The notes below the pieces were generated by a model, which saw nothing but the letters and a program-made list of their open reading frames with translations, did not search any database and was not told the origin of the DNA. Shown piece by piece: positions 1 through 11,650 of a DNA stretch of 64,000 bases. Position 1 is the stretch's first letter; each line of letters begins with the position of its first letter. The translations under genes and the position numbers were made by a program. The stretch covers positions 620,001 through 684,000 of the forward strand of contig JAQOTA010000001.1 of assembly GCA_029532415.1 (NCBI GenBank). The letters run 5' to 3'. This DNA is from Marasmius tenuissimus (lineage: Eukaryota > Basidiomycota > Agaricomycetes > Agaricales > Marasmiaceae).

Positions 1-86
1 ATCTCAAACGCTGCATCTCACCCACCTCCTCCATCCGCGGCTGTTACGTCCGTTCTCGTCCAACATCCTTCCTCGACGGAGGAGAG

Positions 87-956
87 ATGCAGAACCAACT
101 TCTCAATTTTTCAGTTCTCGCAGACGCAGACGCGCCTCCACCACCCTACTCCACACGATCGCGATACGAACTCGACTCTGTTTCGGTGATCACGACGCGT
201 ACGACGGTTAGCACGTTTCGTGCTGTTCGAAATCCGGATGCGTGTCCTCCGATGCTTAGACGGTCTGAGAGGGGGAAGAAGTTTTCGAGTTCGATGGGGG
301 ATCTTCTGGCTGGTAACGATATGCATACACTCGGAGCATTGGAAGAGGAGAGCGAGAAGAAGGAGAAGGAGAAGAAGGAACGTGGATGGAAGGGAGGGAG
401 GAGGTTGAAGGAGAGGTTTTCGTTGTTGTTTAGTGGGAGGAAGGAGAGTGCGGGGATTTTGGATCGTGATCGTGAGGATCTCCACGTGGTGTCTCAGTCG
501 TCTGGAGAGGGAGACAAACTTGGACACAGCGGGAGGAAGAAGAAGAAGAAGAAGTTGTCGATTTCTGCGTTAGCCGAGGGTACCGCGAGTTCGGTGGAAG
601 CTATTCCTCTTGAGACTATCCCGGCCCGGTCGAGGAAAGTGTTTAGGCGTCGGGGATCCAAGGTGCGCCGCGTCGGTGGTGGTGGTGCAGATGTCGAGAT
701 GCAGCGGGGGGGAGGTGTCACTGTTCGCCACTCCAAGTCCTTCTCGGGATTCCGAGGTAGCGTTATTAATAGTGCTACCATCCCCGATGTTCCTCCGGTT
801 CCCGAGCTTCCGCAAAACGAGGCGGTCAAGGAAGAGCAGTGTGATGATGATGAAGACGAGGATATTGATGAGATTACGAGGGAGGCGGCGAAGGTGAATG
901 ATAGTGTGCGGAGGACTTACTCGTATGAAGAAGATCCTGTTGATGAGGAGGATTGA
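87..956 (+). CDS. hypothetical basic low-complexity protein
   Basis: A 289-residue uninterrupted reading frame opens at an ATG and ends in TGA. I do not recognise the family. The protein has a proline stretch near residue 17, then a Lys/Glu-rich charged segment around residues 88-110 that may form a helix, a run of six lysines near residue 153, several Arg-rich patches and an acidic Asp/Glu tail (about residues 255-289). No signal peptide or membrane segment is visible. The composition suggests an intrinsically disordered, possibly nuclear or cytoskeletal protein, but that is inference. The codon pattern is regular and no intron is needed. Upstream sequence is cut by the window, so an earlier exon cannot be excluded. 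The minus-strand frames across it are antisense shadows rich in Leu/Pro/Arg. Confidence 0.65.
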   Translation: MQNQLLNFSVLADADAPPPPYSTRSRYELDSVSVITTRTTVSTFRAVRNPDACPPMLRRSERGKKFSSSMGDLLAGNDMHTLGALEEESEKKEKEKKERGWKGGRRLKERFSLLFSGRKESAGILDRDREDLHVVSQSSGEGDKLGHSGRKKKKKKLSISALAEGTASSVEAIPLETIPARSRKVFRRRGSKVRRVGGGGADVEMQRGGGVTVRHSKSFSGFRGSVINSATIPDVPPVPELPQNEAVKEEQCDDDEDEDIDEITREAAKVNDSVRRTYSYEEDPVDEED

Positions 957-2092
957 TTATCCAACCGATGAGTTTGTTTTTATTTTTTTCCCCCTCGTTT
1001 CTTTCCTCGCTTTCTTGGTTTCTACGAATTGTCACGACACCTCTCTTCCTTTCCACGGAACTCTGCCCAGTTATGCTCTATGACCTATGCCTGCTATGAT
1101 TTTATCTATGCCTATATGCCACTTTTTTCTCCGACGGCGCAGAGTTTGCGATTGGATTAGCGTTACCTCTGTTGTTCCGCCCGCCTTTCATCTTTTTCCT
1201 GTCTTTCTGTCATGGTCTATCAGGAAGCATCCAAATTGTCAATGTACTATCATCATCTGGGAATACGAGCTAAAATCACTCACCGAGCTGTTGTGAAGAC
1301 TGAAGATCTGGAGAGCAATGTTCGACCCTGTTTCACGGTATTCTTATTCTTGTATGGCTTTGAATCCTCCAAATCCTGACTAGGTAGGTCTAGCCTCACT
1401 ATTCGCGTCGCTCTCAGCTTTGGTCAAAGCTAATCTCTGTTGAACCCTTTGTTTCCCCAGATGGCATTTGTTGACCAAACAAAACCCCAGTGTTGGCTTG
1501 TTTGATGCCAACGCGAGGCGTTGTGATCTGTCGGGTATTTGTTCTATTGACACGTAAAAGCCAAGGCGGGCCCTCGGGATGGCGACTTTTTACGGTTTTA
1601 CCCACTTTGATCTGGACTAGGAGGAGGTATTCGTATGTCAGAAGCTGTAAGAAGGCATATTTGAGCTTCGTAATGGCGTTACGGACGGAGTTGTTGGAGG
1701 GGGATTGCAACCAACAAAGGCTGCGCGGCAAGAGGCCAAGTCAATAAGGCGGCTAATTTGCCGAACCAAGGGCCCGCGGTTGTGCCCATTAGCGCCCGGT
1801 ACCGCGTGACTTACATAAGGGCCCTTTTCATCAGGATCTGGAGCTCCCCGGCTACTGCGAACGATCCCACACAAGTTTCAAATTCACACCACACACACTG
1901 ACGACCCTGTTTCTCTCTCTCTCTCCCACGACGCTATTTCCCTTTTCTCTCTCTTTGCTGTCACCCCTTTCCAGGTGGCATTCTGGTTCATTCAGGCTCT
2001 GCGATTCTTCCCAACCAACCTTTGCCTACGACACTTTAACGACGCTCTACCACACCTTTCGGAACAACTTGATACTACTTTGCACAACTTCA
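957..2092. promoter_or_regulatory. intergenic: 3' UTR of first gene and promoter of second
   Basis: No convincing coding frame lies here. The first few hundred bases are pyrimidine-rich and probably 3' UTR. A CT-rich tract (about 1912-1955, runs of CTCTCT) lies 140-180 bases ahead of the next ATG, as is common in fungal core promoters. No clear TATA box is seen near it. Confidence 0.4.
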
Positions 2093-5085
2093 ATGGCTCA
2101 ACCTGTATTCGACGACCATCCATTAGGACAGTATTTGAGAGGTATGTACGCGTCAGTGGCGGCTGTCACGCTGACAATTACTGACGAGAGCACTGGTACA
2201 GAGGCTGGAGAGACGTCGGGTCTGATGCCAGGTGGAACACCAGAACTAATGGGAACTTTGGAGGAGGAGGAGGATATATCGCTTGAAGACCTGGAGGAAA
2301 TTGAAAAGGTTGAGAGGCTCTTGGAAGAATTCCTCGAGGTACGTTTCAAATTCGGAAGTAAGTCTATACTCAACTAACGTACTCTGCGCAGTCTATACGG
2401 ACAGCCTTCTCCTCGCAGTCATTTTCTGCGTTTACAGAAAAGTTCAAGTACAACGTTATATCGTCCTCATTACTATCAAGCTCCCTCACAACAACCCACA
2501 CCAGTCGACACACACCAGATCACATCCCTGGAAATCTAAGCACCGAGTCGCGTGGTCACTCCCGCTCTTCGAGTGTCACTTCCACAGAGACGAACCAACA
2601 ACAACACCAACAACAACATCTAAAATCCTCACACTCCCTTGTTTCTGAATCTCAATATCTTATATTCTCTGTGGCCACCGCTCTCCTTACCGTTTTGTTT
2701 GGCGCCGGATATTATTGTTCAAGCGTCTCCATAGGCGCGATTCTCTTGTATATATTCAAAAACAGCTCTTCATCAACTTTCATGACCCCTGTAAGTCCTT
2801 TTTTTTTAATCTGCGACTATCCGGAACCGACTGACCACGCGCGTTGCAGACTCTGGATACATTAAATGACCTTATCGTTGCGGGAAACGTGTGGGATTCG
2901 GTCGTCCAAGAAGTAATGACCAAATTAGAAAAGGACGAGAAACAGTCAGTCGCATCTTTCTCCTCTCCAGAAACGCAAATTGATTCTGAACTTGCGCTCT
3001 GCCAGTATGATATACAGCTCGAATACCCCTACCTCGCCTCGTTCCTCCCTTCGCGTGGCTCTACACTCGACACTGCTGACCACACAAAACCAAAGCGACA
3101 ACGTTCGCCAGCTTCTCTCGGCTCTCGCGTCCCAATCAGAACTGTCGCAGATCTCATATATGTACGCTCCACCCTCTCCCGTACCGAGCAGAAACCCTTC
3201 CTCCTCCTTCCCCACCACCCACACCTCTTCTTCCCCCGCTTCCCGCCCATTCTCGCTCCCTACTCGCAGACGAACGATCTCCAACCCCAAATTACACCCC
3301 GGAATGACCCCGGCCGACAAACGAGCGACGTGGAACGGATCGTACGCATTCCTGGCTGATGCCGGCAGTCCGACGATGCAGATTCTGAAACGGAGAGAGA
3401 AACGACGGTCTGATTTGACTGCGTTGTTGCAGACGACGAGTTCGTTTAGTGCGCCTGTTACTCCGTCTAGGAGTACACCTGGGTCTCCGGATTTGGGGTT
3501 GGGGTTGGCGGGTGTGAATGAGGAGACGGAGTTGGCGTATTTGAATGAAGATACGGAAGAGGAGGATGGGGATGGGGATGGGGAGAGCGATGGTGATGGT
3601 GATTCGTTAGGGGGTAGTGATAGCTTTGGGATGGCTGCGTTGGAGTTGCAGAGGAAACGAAAGTTGGGTGGGATGCAGACTTTGACGGCTTTACCTACGA
3701 GGTTGAATCGGAGGCGGAGTTGGAATCGAGGAGGGGGGGAGAGTTACAGTACGACGGCTACTCCTGGTAGTGTTCCCCATCCATCACATCATCATCCGAG
3801 GTCCCCACTTTCTCCGATTGGACATTCGGCATCGCGGTATACGGGTGTTCAACCGCCTAGACATCCGTTATCGCTGTCGGCGTTGAGACAGGCGTTGCAG
3901 GGTGCGTTGTCGTCGAAGAGATATGCGTGTTCGCATTTGTTGGCGTTGAGGTTTGGGAAGGAGGAGAGGGACGATGAGGTTTATTGGGAGGATGTGAGGA
4001 GTGTGATGGGCTTGTTGACGACGACGTTGACGGATGCTGGTGTGAGGTTGACGGAGGCGCTGGAGGAGGTTGAGAGGATGAGGTTGCAGGATGAGCAGCC
4101 TACCCCTGCGTTTGGGGGGATGAGGGTGCTTTTGGATAGTGAGGGCGAGGGGGAGGGTGAGGAGGAGGGGAAGGGCGATGGGATATTTGGGAAGCAGCAG
4201 CAGCAACAGAGGCATCGGAGGACCAAGTCAAAGTTGGCGTTGTCGTCGTCGATTGGGTTTGCGCCGATGCCTAGTCATGTGGCGAGGTTCGCTGCGCATG
4301 TGGATGCTATTTCGACTGCGTTGGAGGATGCGAGGGAACAGCTGGAACAGTGTGTGGCTTCGCTGCGGAAGGAGGAGGAGGAGGAAGAGGAATGTCATTC
4401 TCGTGGGCATGAAGAGGACGATTCGCATCCTGCGCTTCAGGCATATGAACGGCTACGGCGCGAACTCGGATTGGCTCTGCGGGAGTGTGAGAGGGGAAGG
4501 GAACATCTTACCGACGTTGTGCATCCTCGTGTCGACCATTCGGACGAAGAAGAGGACGACGAACACGCTGATCTTCCTGGGCTCGGACATGACGGAAGCG
4601 ACGATTTGGATGATAAGCCTGAACCCGCGGAACATGAGCATCACCATCAATCTCATCCCGAGCTGGAGGTGACTGTCGTCAACGCTGCGGATGGGAATAT
4701 GGACGACGTTACGTCGCACTTGTTGTTCACTGCCACTACGGAACATTTACCCCCGCCTGGTATCGAACAAGTGTATGAAGGTGACTCGGGGAATGTGGGG
4801 GCGTTCAAGAGGGAGAAGTCGAAGCTGTCGAGGGAGGAACGAATCGCGTTGGTGAAGAAGGCGAGGGAGAGTGGGAAGAGGTTGAGTGATCTTGGGATTC
4901 AACTACCGGTCATGATGGACGAGCATTGTGAGAGTGCGCCCAAGATGGAGAGGTGGGGACCTGGTGGTGAGGTCGTTCAAGAGTTGAAGGACGTTATCTG
5001 GAAGGTTGGGGAGAGGCGGAGGAAGATGACGGATGGCCTTGGGCATGTTGGACCGCCTTTATTGAGACCTGGAGACGTACGGTGA
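2093..5085 (+). CDS. vezatin/Inp2-like myosin-binding domain protein (multi-exon)
   Basis: The best model is exons 2093-2141, 2202-2338, 2392-2790, 2850-2944 and 3018-5085, giving about 915 residues. All introns are GT-AG, and CTAAC or CTGAC branch sites are visible in the first, second and third. The 60-base first intron (2142-2201) is in frame, so it could also be retained. A hydrophobic stretch at the end of exon 3 (ending LLYIF) gives one or two membrane segments. It is followed by a helical region, then by a second helical region near 3870-4110 with a WEDVRSVMGLLTTTL motif. This order (membrane anchor, then helical bundle) fits the vezatin/Inp2 myosin-binding family, which tethers myosin to peroxisomes or junctions; the assignment is from memory of the family. 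Long acidic and Glu-repeat stretches occur at 3540-3610 and 4140-4190. The last 94 or so codons are duplicated at 33570-33853. Confidence 0.6.
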
Positions 5086-5400
5086 TGAGTTGTGGGATTG
5101 GTCACTTATTGTGTCTATCTGCGTTGTGTTTTCTTTTTTTTGCTTCATGGATCATTTGGAGCGCTATCGTTCCGTTTTTTTACCTACTTTAGGTCTAGTA
5201 ATTATTGCTCGATTTGTTTTTTTGCATTCGTGTCATAATTGATACGGGTTTTCTTGTCGCAAATGTAGATGTGAACATGTTTTCCTCGAGCACATATAGA
5301 CATATATAACCACCGTCATGGATACGGGCTATGTATCGAGGGCAAGGTGACGAATAGAGTTACGAAACGGAAGCGGCAGTGGCGTGAACCTCGAGATGCT

Positions 5401-7519
5401 GCGCTCAAATTTGAAGGGTGTTGCCATCCGATGGAGTTCCGAGCTTGGAAGCTTGAATTGACTCGGGCCCGGACTCATAGTGAGCATCTAAAGTGCGTAA
5501 ACGGCAGGGGCGTGGCATGATCTGAATGAGAACCAGGTGGTCAGTAAGCGGAATCGCGTCAAGACAAGTTGAAGATGACTTGTTGGACATTATGGGCGCA
5601 GGTCAAGCTGATCACACCATTCCGCTTACGCGACCTGAGGGTACTTTTCTCACGCCCGGACCTCTTTCAACAACGACCATGGTCCGCACCTTGTTCACCG
5701 TCAGTGTCTCGTCTTGAAAGCAGAATGGACAGACGAAAGGCTTGCTCTATTCTTGTCATGCTCGATGTCGCCATAATCGCTGTATTGGGGAGTTCCTGGG
5801 GATATAATATTGAGTTGGAAAGGAAACTTAATAGGTGTGTAACCGGTAGAGCTCTGCGCTCTGATCCTCGTTCTAACTTTCTCTCCCTCTTCTAGTTCTA
5901 GAACGACCTTGGGAATATAGTCATGGTATCTTCGTAATCAAGAACTCCTCGGTATCTTAGTGCTGTGGATTCTGGGAATCCGCATCCTCAAAGGTCTCTT
6001 TCATCGCGCAATGATGGGGTAAAATATTAGGCAGCTGACACCACTTTGTTACAGCTTCTTGAGGCTTTGGAATGATATGATGAAGGCGGGGCCGCTTTGA
6101 GCGGTTCATTTCAAGTGGTTCGTCATGATTGCAGGTCCAAGGGCCCTACAAAATCACCTCTATTCCAGGAACTCGCATCCTCGTGTAAACGGCCACTTTT
6201 CTCAGGAAGATCACCGGCCAGTAGTTCGGCGAGACCAGAGAGCTCCGGATCTAGTGCTTAGGTGGAAGACTTTCCCCTTCTCTGGCCAGCGGTGAGAGAG
6301 AGGAACAGAAACCCTCGAACGTCAAGTCAGAATCCAGCCTTCGCTACCGTGTTTAGAGGCGAAGCGGAGATTAACGTCGGCGCAACCCAAGTTCCGATTC
6401 TGATGATCCCAACAGTGATGATTGAAGCTCGAGTGATATTGGGGAATAGCTGTTGGAAGTAGACAAGCGCTTCGAAACGCTGCGCTCAAACTTGAAGGGT
6501 GTTGTCATCCGATGGAAAATCCCGAGCTTAATCCGGGTCGGGCCTGGCCTCCTGGTGAGCATTTTAGAGTGCGTAAATGGAAGGGGTGTTGTACGAATCA
6601 AACGAGAATTCAGTTGGTCAGTAAAGCGGAATCGCGTTAAGACAAGTTGAAGATGACTTGTTGGACATTGTGGGCGCAGGTCAGGCTGATCACACCATTC
6701 CGCTTACGTGCCCTGACTCCGATATTGTTCCCACGCCCGGACATCTTTTAACAGTGACGATGGCTTGCACCTTGTTCACCGTCCGTCAGCGTTTGGACCC
6801 TCGAAAGCATTGCTCTACTTTGAAGCGCTCGATAACACCCCACTAGTTGTATCGGAGAGGTCTTGGGGATCATTTTGAGTCGGAAGAAACCCACTGGGTG
6901 TGTAACCAATAAAGCCCTGCGCTCTGATCCTCGTTCTAACCTTCTGTTTCTCCTTCTAGAACGACCTTGAAGATACGTTCATGACATGTTATAATCAAAA
7001 ATTGCTTATTATCTTCGTGCTGTGGATTCTGGGAACCCGCATCCTCAAAGGTCTCTTTCATCGCGCAATGATGGGGTAAAATATCAGGCTGACACCACTT
7101 TGCTACAGCTTCTCGAGGCTTTGGAATGATTCGATGAAGGCGGGGCTGTTTGAAGCAGTTTTTTTCCCTGTGGTTCGTCATGATTGCAGGTCCAAGGGCC
7201 CTACAAAATCATCTCTATTCCGGGAACTCGCATTCTTATGTAAACCGTGGACATGGTTCACGGGAAAACCAGCGGCCAGTGACTGCCAGCGACACTGGGG
7301 AACCTCAGATTCAACACATAGAGGAAAAAGAGAAGATGGAAGACGGCAGGGAGAGAGGAACATAACCTCTCGAAAGTTAAGTCAGAATTCGGTTTCCTCT
7401 CACGTTCGTGGAGGCGAGGCAGGGATGATACCGGCGAAACAAGTTCCGATTCTGATGATTCATGCTGGGGTGATGCTGGTGGGGGAGTAGCTGTTGGAAG
7501 TTGACGAGCGCTTTTAGCC
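5401..7519. repeat. tandem duplication of a ~1.08 kb non-coding unit
   Basis: Two direct copies, 5401-6481 and 6482-about 7519, both start GCGCTCAAA and end near GTAGCTGTTGGAAGT or its variant. The offset between copies is 1081 bases. Shared landmarks are the GACTTGTTGGACATT stretch (5576 and 6656), the GCATCCTCAAAGGTCTC stretch (5983 and 7041) and the CATGATTGCAGGTCCAAGGG stretch (6124 and 7179). No long coding frame survives in both copies. The right-hand block has one copy (about 34169-35225), and a diverged piece precedes membrane-family copy B. Confidence 0.75.
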
Positions 7520-8272
7520 TGCGTATTTGCTTCAATCTTCTGTTGCGGGCCATGTGTGCTGTGGGTCATTCACAACTCCCATTGCCTTCGTTAACTGATA
7601 ATCATTCAGTGTTGCGTGAATGTTGTCTAAGTCCAGCACGCCATACCAGGTACAAAATACGGCCAGTCTGAGCGTTTATCGATGGGGTATCACGACTTTT
7701 GATGTCTTTGGGCCCGCGTACATGACACAAACAATCAATATGAAGTGAGTGGCTCTAATTCGCTTTTCATTGCCTGGTTTATCGTCGGTCCTGATGTCTG
7801 GAATTTGAAGACATTATCGACGGAGAGTTCAACACCTCGACGTTATCCAGTTTAAGGCAATCGGAAATATTAGTGATTCGTTCAACACAGCGACTACGAC
7901 GGATCGATCACGGGCTTTCATTAAAAGGACGATACATGGGAACGCTTTGAAAAGAGAGCTGTGGTCTTCGGTCACTGTATGTTCCCTCTCGTAATGAACT
8001 CCTCCTTCTCCCTGATATTCCAGGGACCACTATGGTTTAGCTGTGACTCCGGAGACGCTGCGGCTTTACAGGTGCCACATTAAAACGAAGAACTTGCGAA
8101 CCACTCTGTATCGAGCCTTCTGAGGACCCCGCGACGGTACGTTCATACCGTTTTTCTTACCACTCGATTAGCCGCTAACACCGAGCCACTCTGTATCTAG
8201 CCTTCAGAGGACCCCCGAACGATCTCGTGCGCTTTCTGCCGACAATACCAAACCTCAATACCAAGTTCACCC
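7520..8272. other. non-coding upstream region of membrane-family copy A
   Basis: The sequence is recognisably shared with 35226-35830 but more diverged than the flanks. I see no coding frame, TATA box or RNA gene. It presumably contains the promoter and 5' UTR of copy A. Confidence 0.35.
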
Positions 8273-10277
8273 ATGGCACCATCGGAGAACTTTGGAGACA
8301 CCATATCAGGCGGGATCCAGGACATCTCCGCCCTTCTTCCCTTGCTGGGTACCGACCAGTGTGAACAACACGTGGGGGAGGCACTAGACAATGGTTACCT
8401 CTACGCGGCAGTAACTCCCCTCTCCAGTTTCGGTAGCCTCGGAATAGTGAAGGTGTCGTTTGCAACTCTGCTTGCGACGATGACAGAACCCTTCTATGGG
8501 GGGAGGTGGCTACATGATGCTGGCTTTGTCACGACAGGGTCAGTAGCGTCTATGGTCATCCTTAAGCGAGGAACGAAACAATACGGGGCGGAATTGCAGT
8601 TGAAGTGCCTGATGAAGGAGAAACACATCGATGACCCCAATATGATATCGAGCCTAGAGTGGTTTGGATGGAAGAAGGTTGAAGAGGCGGGTGCTGGCAT
8701 TTTGGTATGTCTTTCAGTCTTAGTTACCTTCATCACCTGATCATGCTCCAACTCAGCCCCCGTACCTACCATGGAATCTGTCTCTCATCATCACGTCGGC
8801 GTTGGCTTCCGCACTTGCCCTCCTACCCTACGTAGACTTCGCTCTTCACAACCAAGGAAACACTCTTGTGTGGCTTTTCCCCTCGCTCCGTTCGTTCGGG
8901 TCGTTCTTGTGCGTAGTCTCCGTGCAGCTCGCTCTGCAGCTCCGAATACATCGTATTACCTCAGCTAGTCTCCACCTCATGAAGGAAGATCATGGAAAGT
9001 CCCTATCTACCAAAGAGAAGGGCATGCTTTTGGAAGCGCGCTTGGACACGATGGAAACACGAGACGCCCCTGAACCACGTGTTGGAGATCTTGAGAAAGG
9101 TCAGGCTGAGGGGATTGGGGAGCAGCGGCAGAAACGCAGCGAAGGTCTCGCAGCAAAGCTCCCAGTAGATCCCGTGCTTGTCATCCTTCGGTTTTGCCTG
9201 GTAGCAGGGATGGGGATGATAGTGGCTGGCTATGTAGGCTGTTTCAACCTGGTCAGCCAAACAAGCACGAAAAATGGACCGTACATCTGGCTCGGGGTGG
9301 AGGCAGCCCTTTCTGTCGTACGCACGTTCCTGTGGGGTTTGAATCCTTCCTGGGACGAGCAGAACACAGGAATGATATTGGAGCTCAACCTTCGTGACAA
9401 ATTCTCAAAAGCCTCCCTAGACTCAGTGGAGACTGAAATCGGCATGGGATTTGGATTTCAGAATCATCCTGACCCAGGTTCAGCGAATATGGCTACGGCC
9501 CAGATGTTTCCTATTATCACCTCTCCTCGTCATCTACACCTGCTAAATGAAGAGCTCCCTACTAGTTACGTGGGTGAAGATGGGGGGTGGAGGAAATCCT
9601 TTGTTGCCCACAACCTTGAGGACTTTCTCGCTGCGGCTAGCCCATATCTTGGACCACTGGAACCGAAAGAAGTAGACGGTTTTGCCGTCTATTATGCGGT
9701 TATAGCGGAATTGTCTGAAGATCGCGCACAGAAACTCCTTTGTGCGACCATTGTTCCTCATGGTGCGGGCTGGGACACACACTCGTTCCTCGTCAGCGGT
9801 GGAACAACTAATGACCGAACAATTTACCATGGAGCCTTTTCATCTCATGCTCGTCCCTTGGCTGGCACCCGTGCCTTGGAGGTCGCTTTCCAGGAAGAAC
9901 TTGACGACACCAACAAATCCGTCCTCGACTCCAAAGTCATCAAGCTCATTGTCGAATATTCCAACGTATTATACTGCCAGTTGGTCGCACAAAGATCCAC
10001 GTCTCGTCTATACTTGTCTTGGTCGCTCACTCTCACCCCCACAATAACCTCGATCTCTGGCGAAGCGGAAGAAACAAGACCTGACTTGGGACCCGAAACT
10101 GCCATTCCCATATCATTCCTGGACAATGAGTACATGCGAATCGGTCAGTTATGCACCCTGAAGGGTGATCACTGCCTCGATCGGGGAGGCTTGGTGTCGC
10201 TGTCGTTGCCAGCGACTCCGACTGTGTCCGCAGAGCTTGGGCCTGGATCACATGATCACCAGAATAAATGTCGCTAG
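8273..10277 (+). CDS. multi-pass membrane protein family, copy A, 5' part
   Basis: Exon 1 is 8273-8704 and exon 2 starts at 8757, with a 52-base intron (GTATGT...CTCAG). The exon 1 length (432 bases) is identical in copy C. The frame runs to 10277 and encodes about 650 residues before it runs into inserted DNA. Four or five hydrophobic segments are visible: near the FGSLGIVKVSFATLLAT stretch in exon 1, then LALLPYVDFAL, FGSFLCVVSVQLALQL, VAGMGMIVAGYVGCFNLVS and GVEAALSVVRTFLWGL in exon 2. A long soluble region follows. The core CFNLVSQ...GPYIWLGVEAAL is shared by all four copies here. I do not recognise a function. Homology to copy D shows that coding originally continued at 11650 onward, so this is one gene split by the element at 10275-11650. 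Confidence 0.6.
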
Positions 10278-11650
10278 ATTCTGACCGCTCACGAACGCCC
10301 AAATCGCTCGTGAGCGGTCATGAGCATTGTGAGCCTCGGGACGGCTCACAAGTGAATACGGGACACCTCGTTTCTTGTGTGCCCTCGTGAGCACTGCGAG
10401 CCTCGCAGTGCTCATGAGCATATCAATGTTCCTGAGCTTCCATGAACTCAGCTTTTCTCACATTCGCACATGAACAGACTGCGAAAGGGAACAAAAAAAA
10501 ATATAGAAATACAAAACAATATTAGTACATTGATTGTGACTACCTAACTAATATGCAGCTAAACTAGCTGAATACACGCAGTCTAATTATCGACAGTACT
10601 CAGCGTATTCAACCTTCCAGTCTATCACATCCGTTCGTGTCGTCCTGCTGCAGTGGGAATAGTCAGCAAGGTGTGACTCATCGAGACGTTCAGAAGGCTA
10701 GAACATACCTCTGACATGTTAACATACTTCTGATAGATAGTGTCAACACAGTTGATAAGAAGAACGAGGGGGGGAAGGATCCTGAGGATGGGGGATAAGT
10801 ATGCAGGGAACGGGCAGGTATTTATATATCTTGGGGATGGTCCGTGCGCCGTCTTTCCTTGCCTATAAACGGTAGTCCCAGCCCGCCAGCTTCATCATGA
10901 CGTCGGTGGTGCACGGACCTTTTGATCACGTTTCTAAAGTGTGCGTTCGACGTTATCTCCAGACTCTGGGTGATTCTTGTCAGAGGAAGTTCATTAGACA
11001 GTCAGACAAGAACAGAAGGATGCGCATACCTGTCCTTCATTATAGTCCACTCTTTGTCTTGAAGAAGATCCCATGTACGTCGTGCCGGTTTTCAAGCCGC
11101 CTATTTTTCCTTGAGGTGAAAGATACCTTGCATCGTCACAGTTGACCCAACAACTTGCAGTATGGAGCCATCCTGGGCAAAGGGGTATTCATCAAGGTTT
11201 ATGGCAACAATAGCGGTAGTGTGCTGTTGAACATCCAGTGACAAAGTTGACTACGGCGAGGGCAAGGGCAAGGTGTTGATGGTTGTTGCGATACAAGAGC
11301 GGGATGAGGTGGCTGTGCAGCCCGCGTTCCCAGGATATGGCTAACGCGAGTTCCATTTCGTCTAACGCCCAGGGGAAAATCGAGTGCCGGGTGCTTGCAT
11401 CCTTGAATTTCGGCCCGGAAGGATCACATCGGGTCATGGTATGGACGTTGATGAAGCAGCCATAAGCCTCAGAGCTGTTCCTGAGCATTGATGAGCAGAG
11501 ATGCTCGCGAGCGCTTATGAACTGGCCTGAGCCTCACAGCTGCTCACAAGTGCTCATGCACAGCCCGGCTGTTCAGGAACCCTCATATTAACTCCACTTA
11601 TTCGTGTCACCTCACGAACACTGTAATCACTCGTGATTGATCAGAATCTA
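10275..11650. mobile_element. TIR DNA element with GCTCATGAGC-type subterminal repeats
   Basis: The left end TAGATTCTGACCGCTCACGA and the right end (reverse complement at 11631-11650) share a perfect 10-base terminus TAGATTCTGA and a further partial match including TCACGA. Both ends are packed with short palindromic motifs (GCTCATGAGC, GTGAGC, GCTCACAAGTG) at 10290-10440 and 11470-11620, as seen in hAT-like elements. The insertion interrupts copy A relative to copy D, where the coding sequence is continuous. The flanking 8-mers ATGTCGCT and ATGTACAT agree at only 5 of 8 positions, so the target duplication is uncertain. No transposase is visible; at about 1.4 kb it is likely non-autonomous. 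A TATAAA sits at about 10864 ahead of a short frame at 10897 that I do not trust. Confidence 0.6.

Larger units (their letters stand above)
4774..9315. repeat. segmental duplication, left copy
   Basis: This stretch matches 33544-36872 in the same orientation. It spans the 3' end of the myosin-binding gene, its downstream non-coding DNA and the first part of membrane-family copy A. Matching landmarks include the gene tail (4804-5085 with 33570-33853), the sequence around the GGGCCC site at 6136 and 7197 with 34907, and the ATG of copy A (8273) with that of copy C (35831). The left copy is about 1.2 kb longer, mainly because a 1.08 kb unit is present twice. Boundaries are read by eye and good to perhaps 20 bases. 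Confidence 0.8.

Noticed and set aside
111..527. 138-codon minus-strand frame at the left end
   Set aside because: It is antisense to the hypothetical gene at 87-956, with composition explained by that gene's Lys/Glu codons.
8175..8465. Minus-strand frames across exon 1 of copy A
   Set aside because: The plus-strand frame is conserved in copies C and D at the protein level, and the minus-strand frames are not.
10897..11145. 82-codon frame inside the TIR element as a transposase
   Set aside because: Too short and lacking any DDE or BED-type motif. It starts shortly after a TATAAA but shows no codon regularity.
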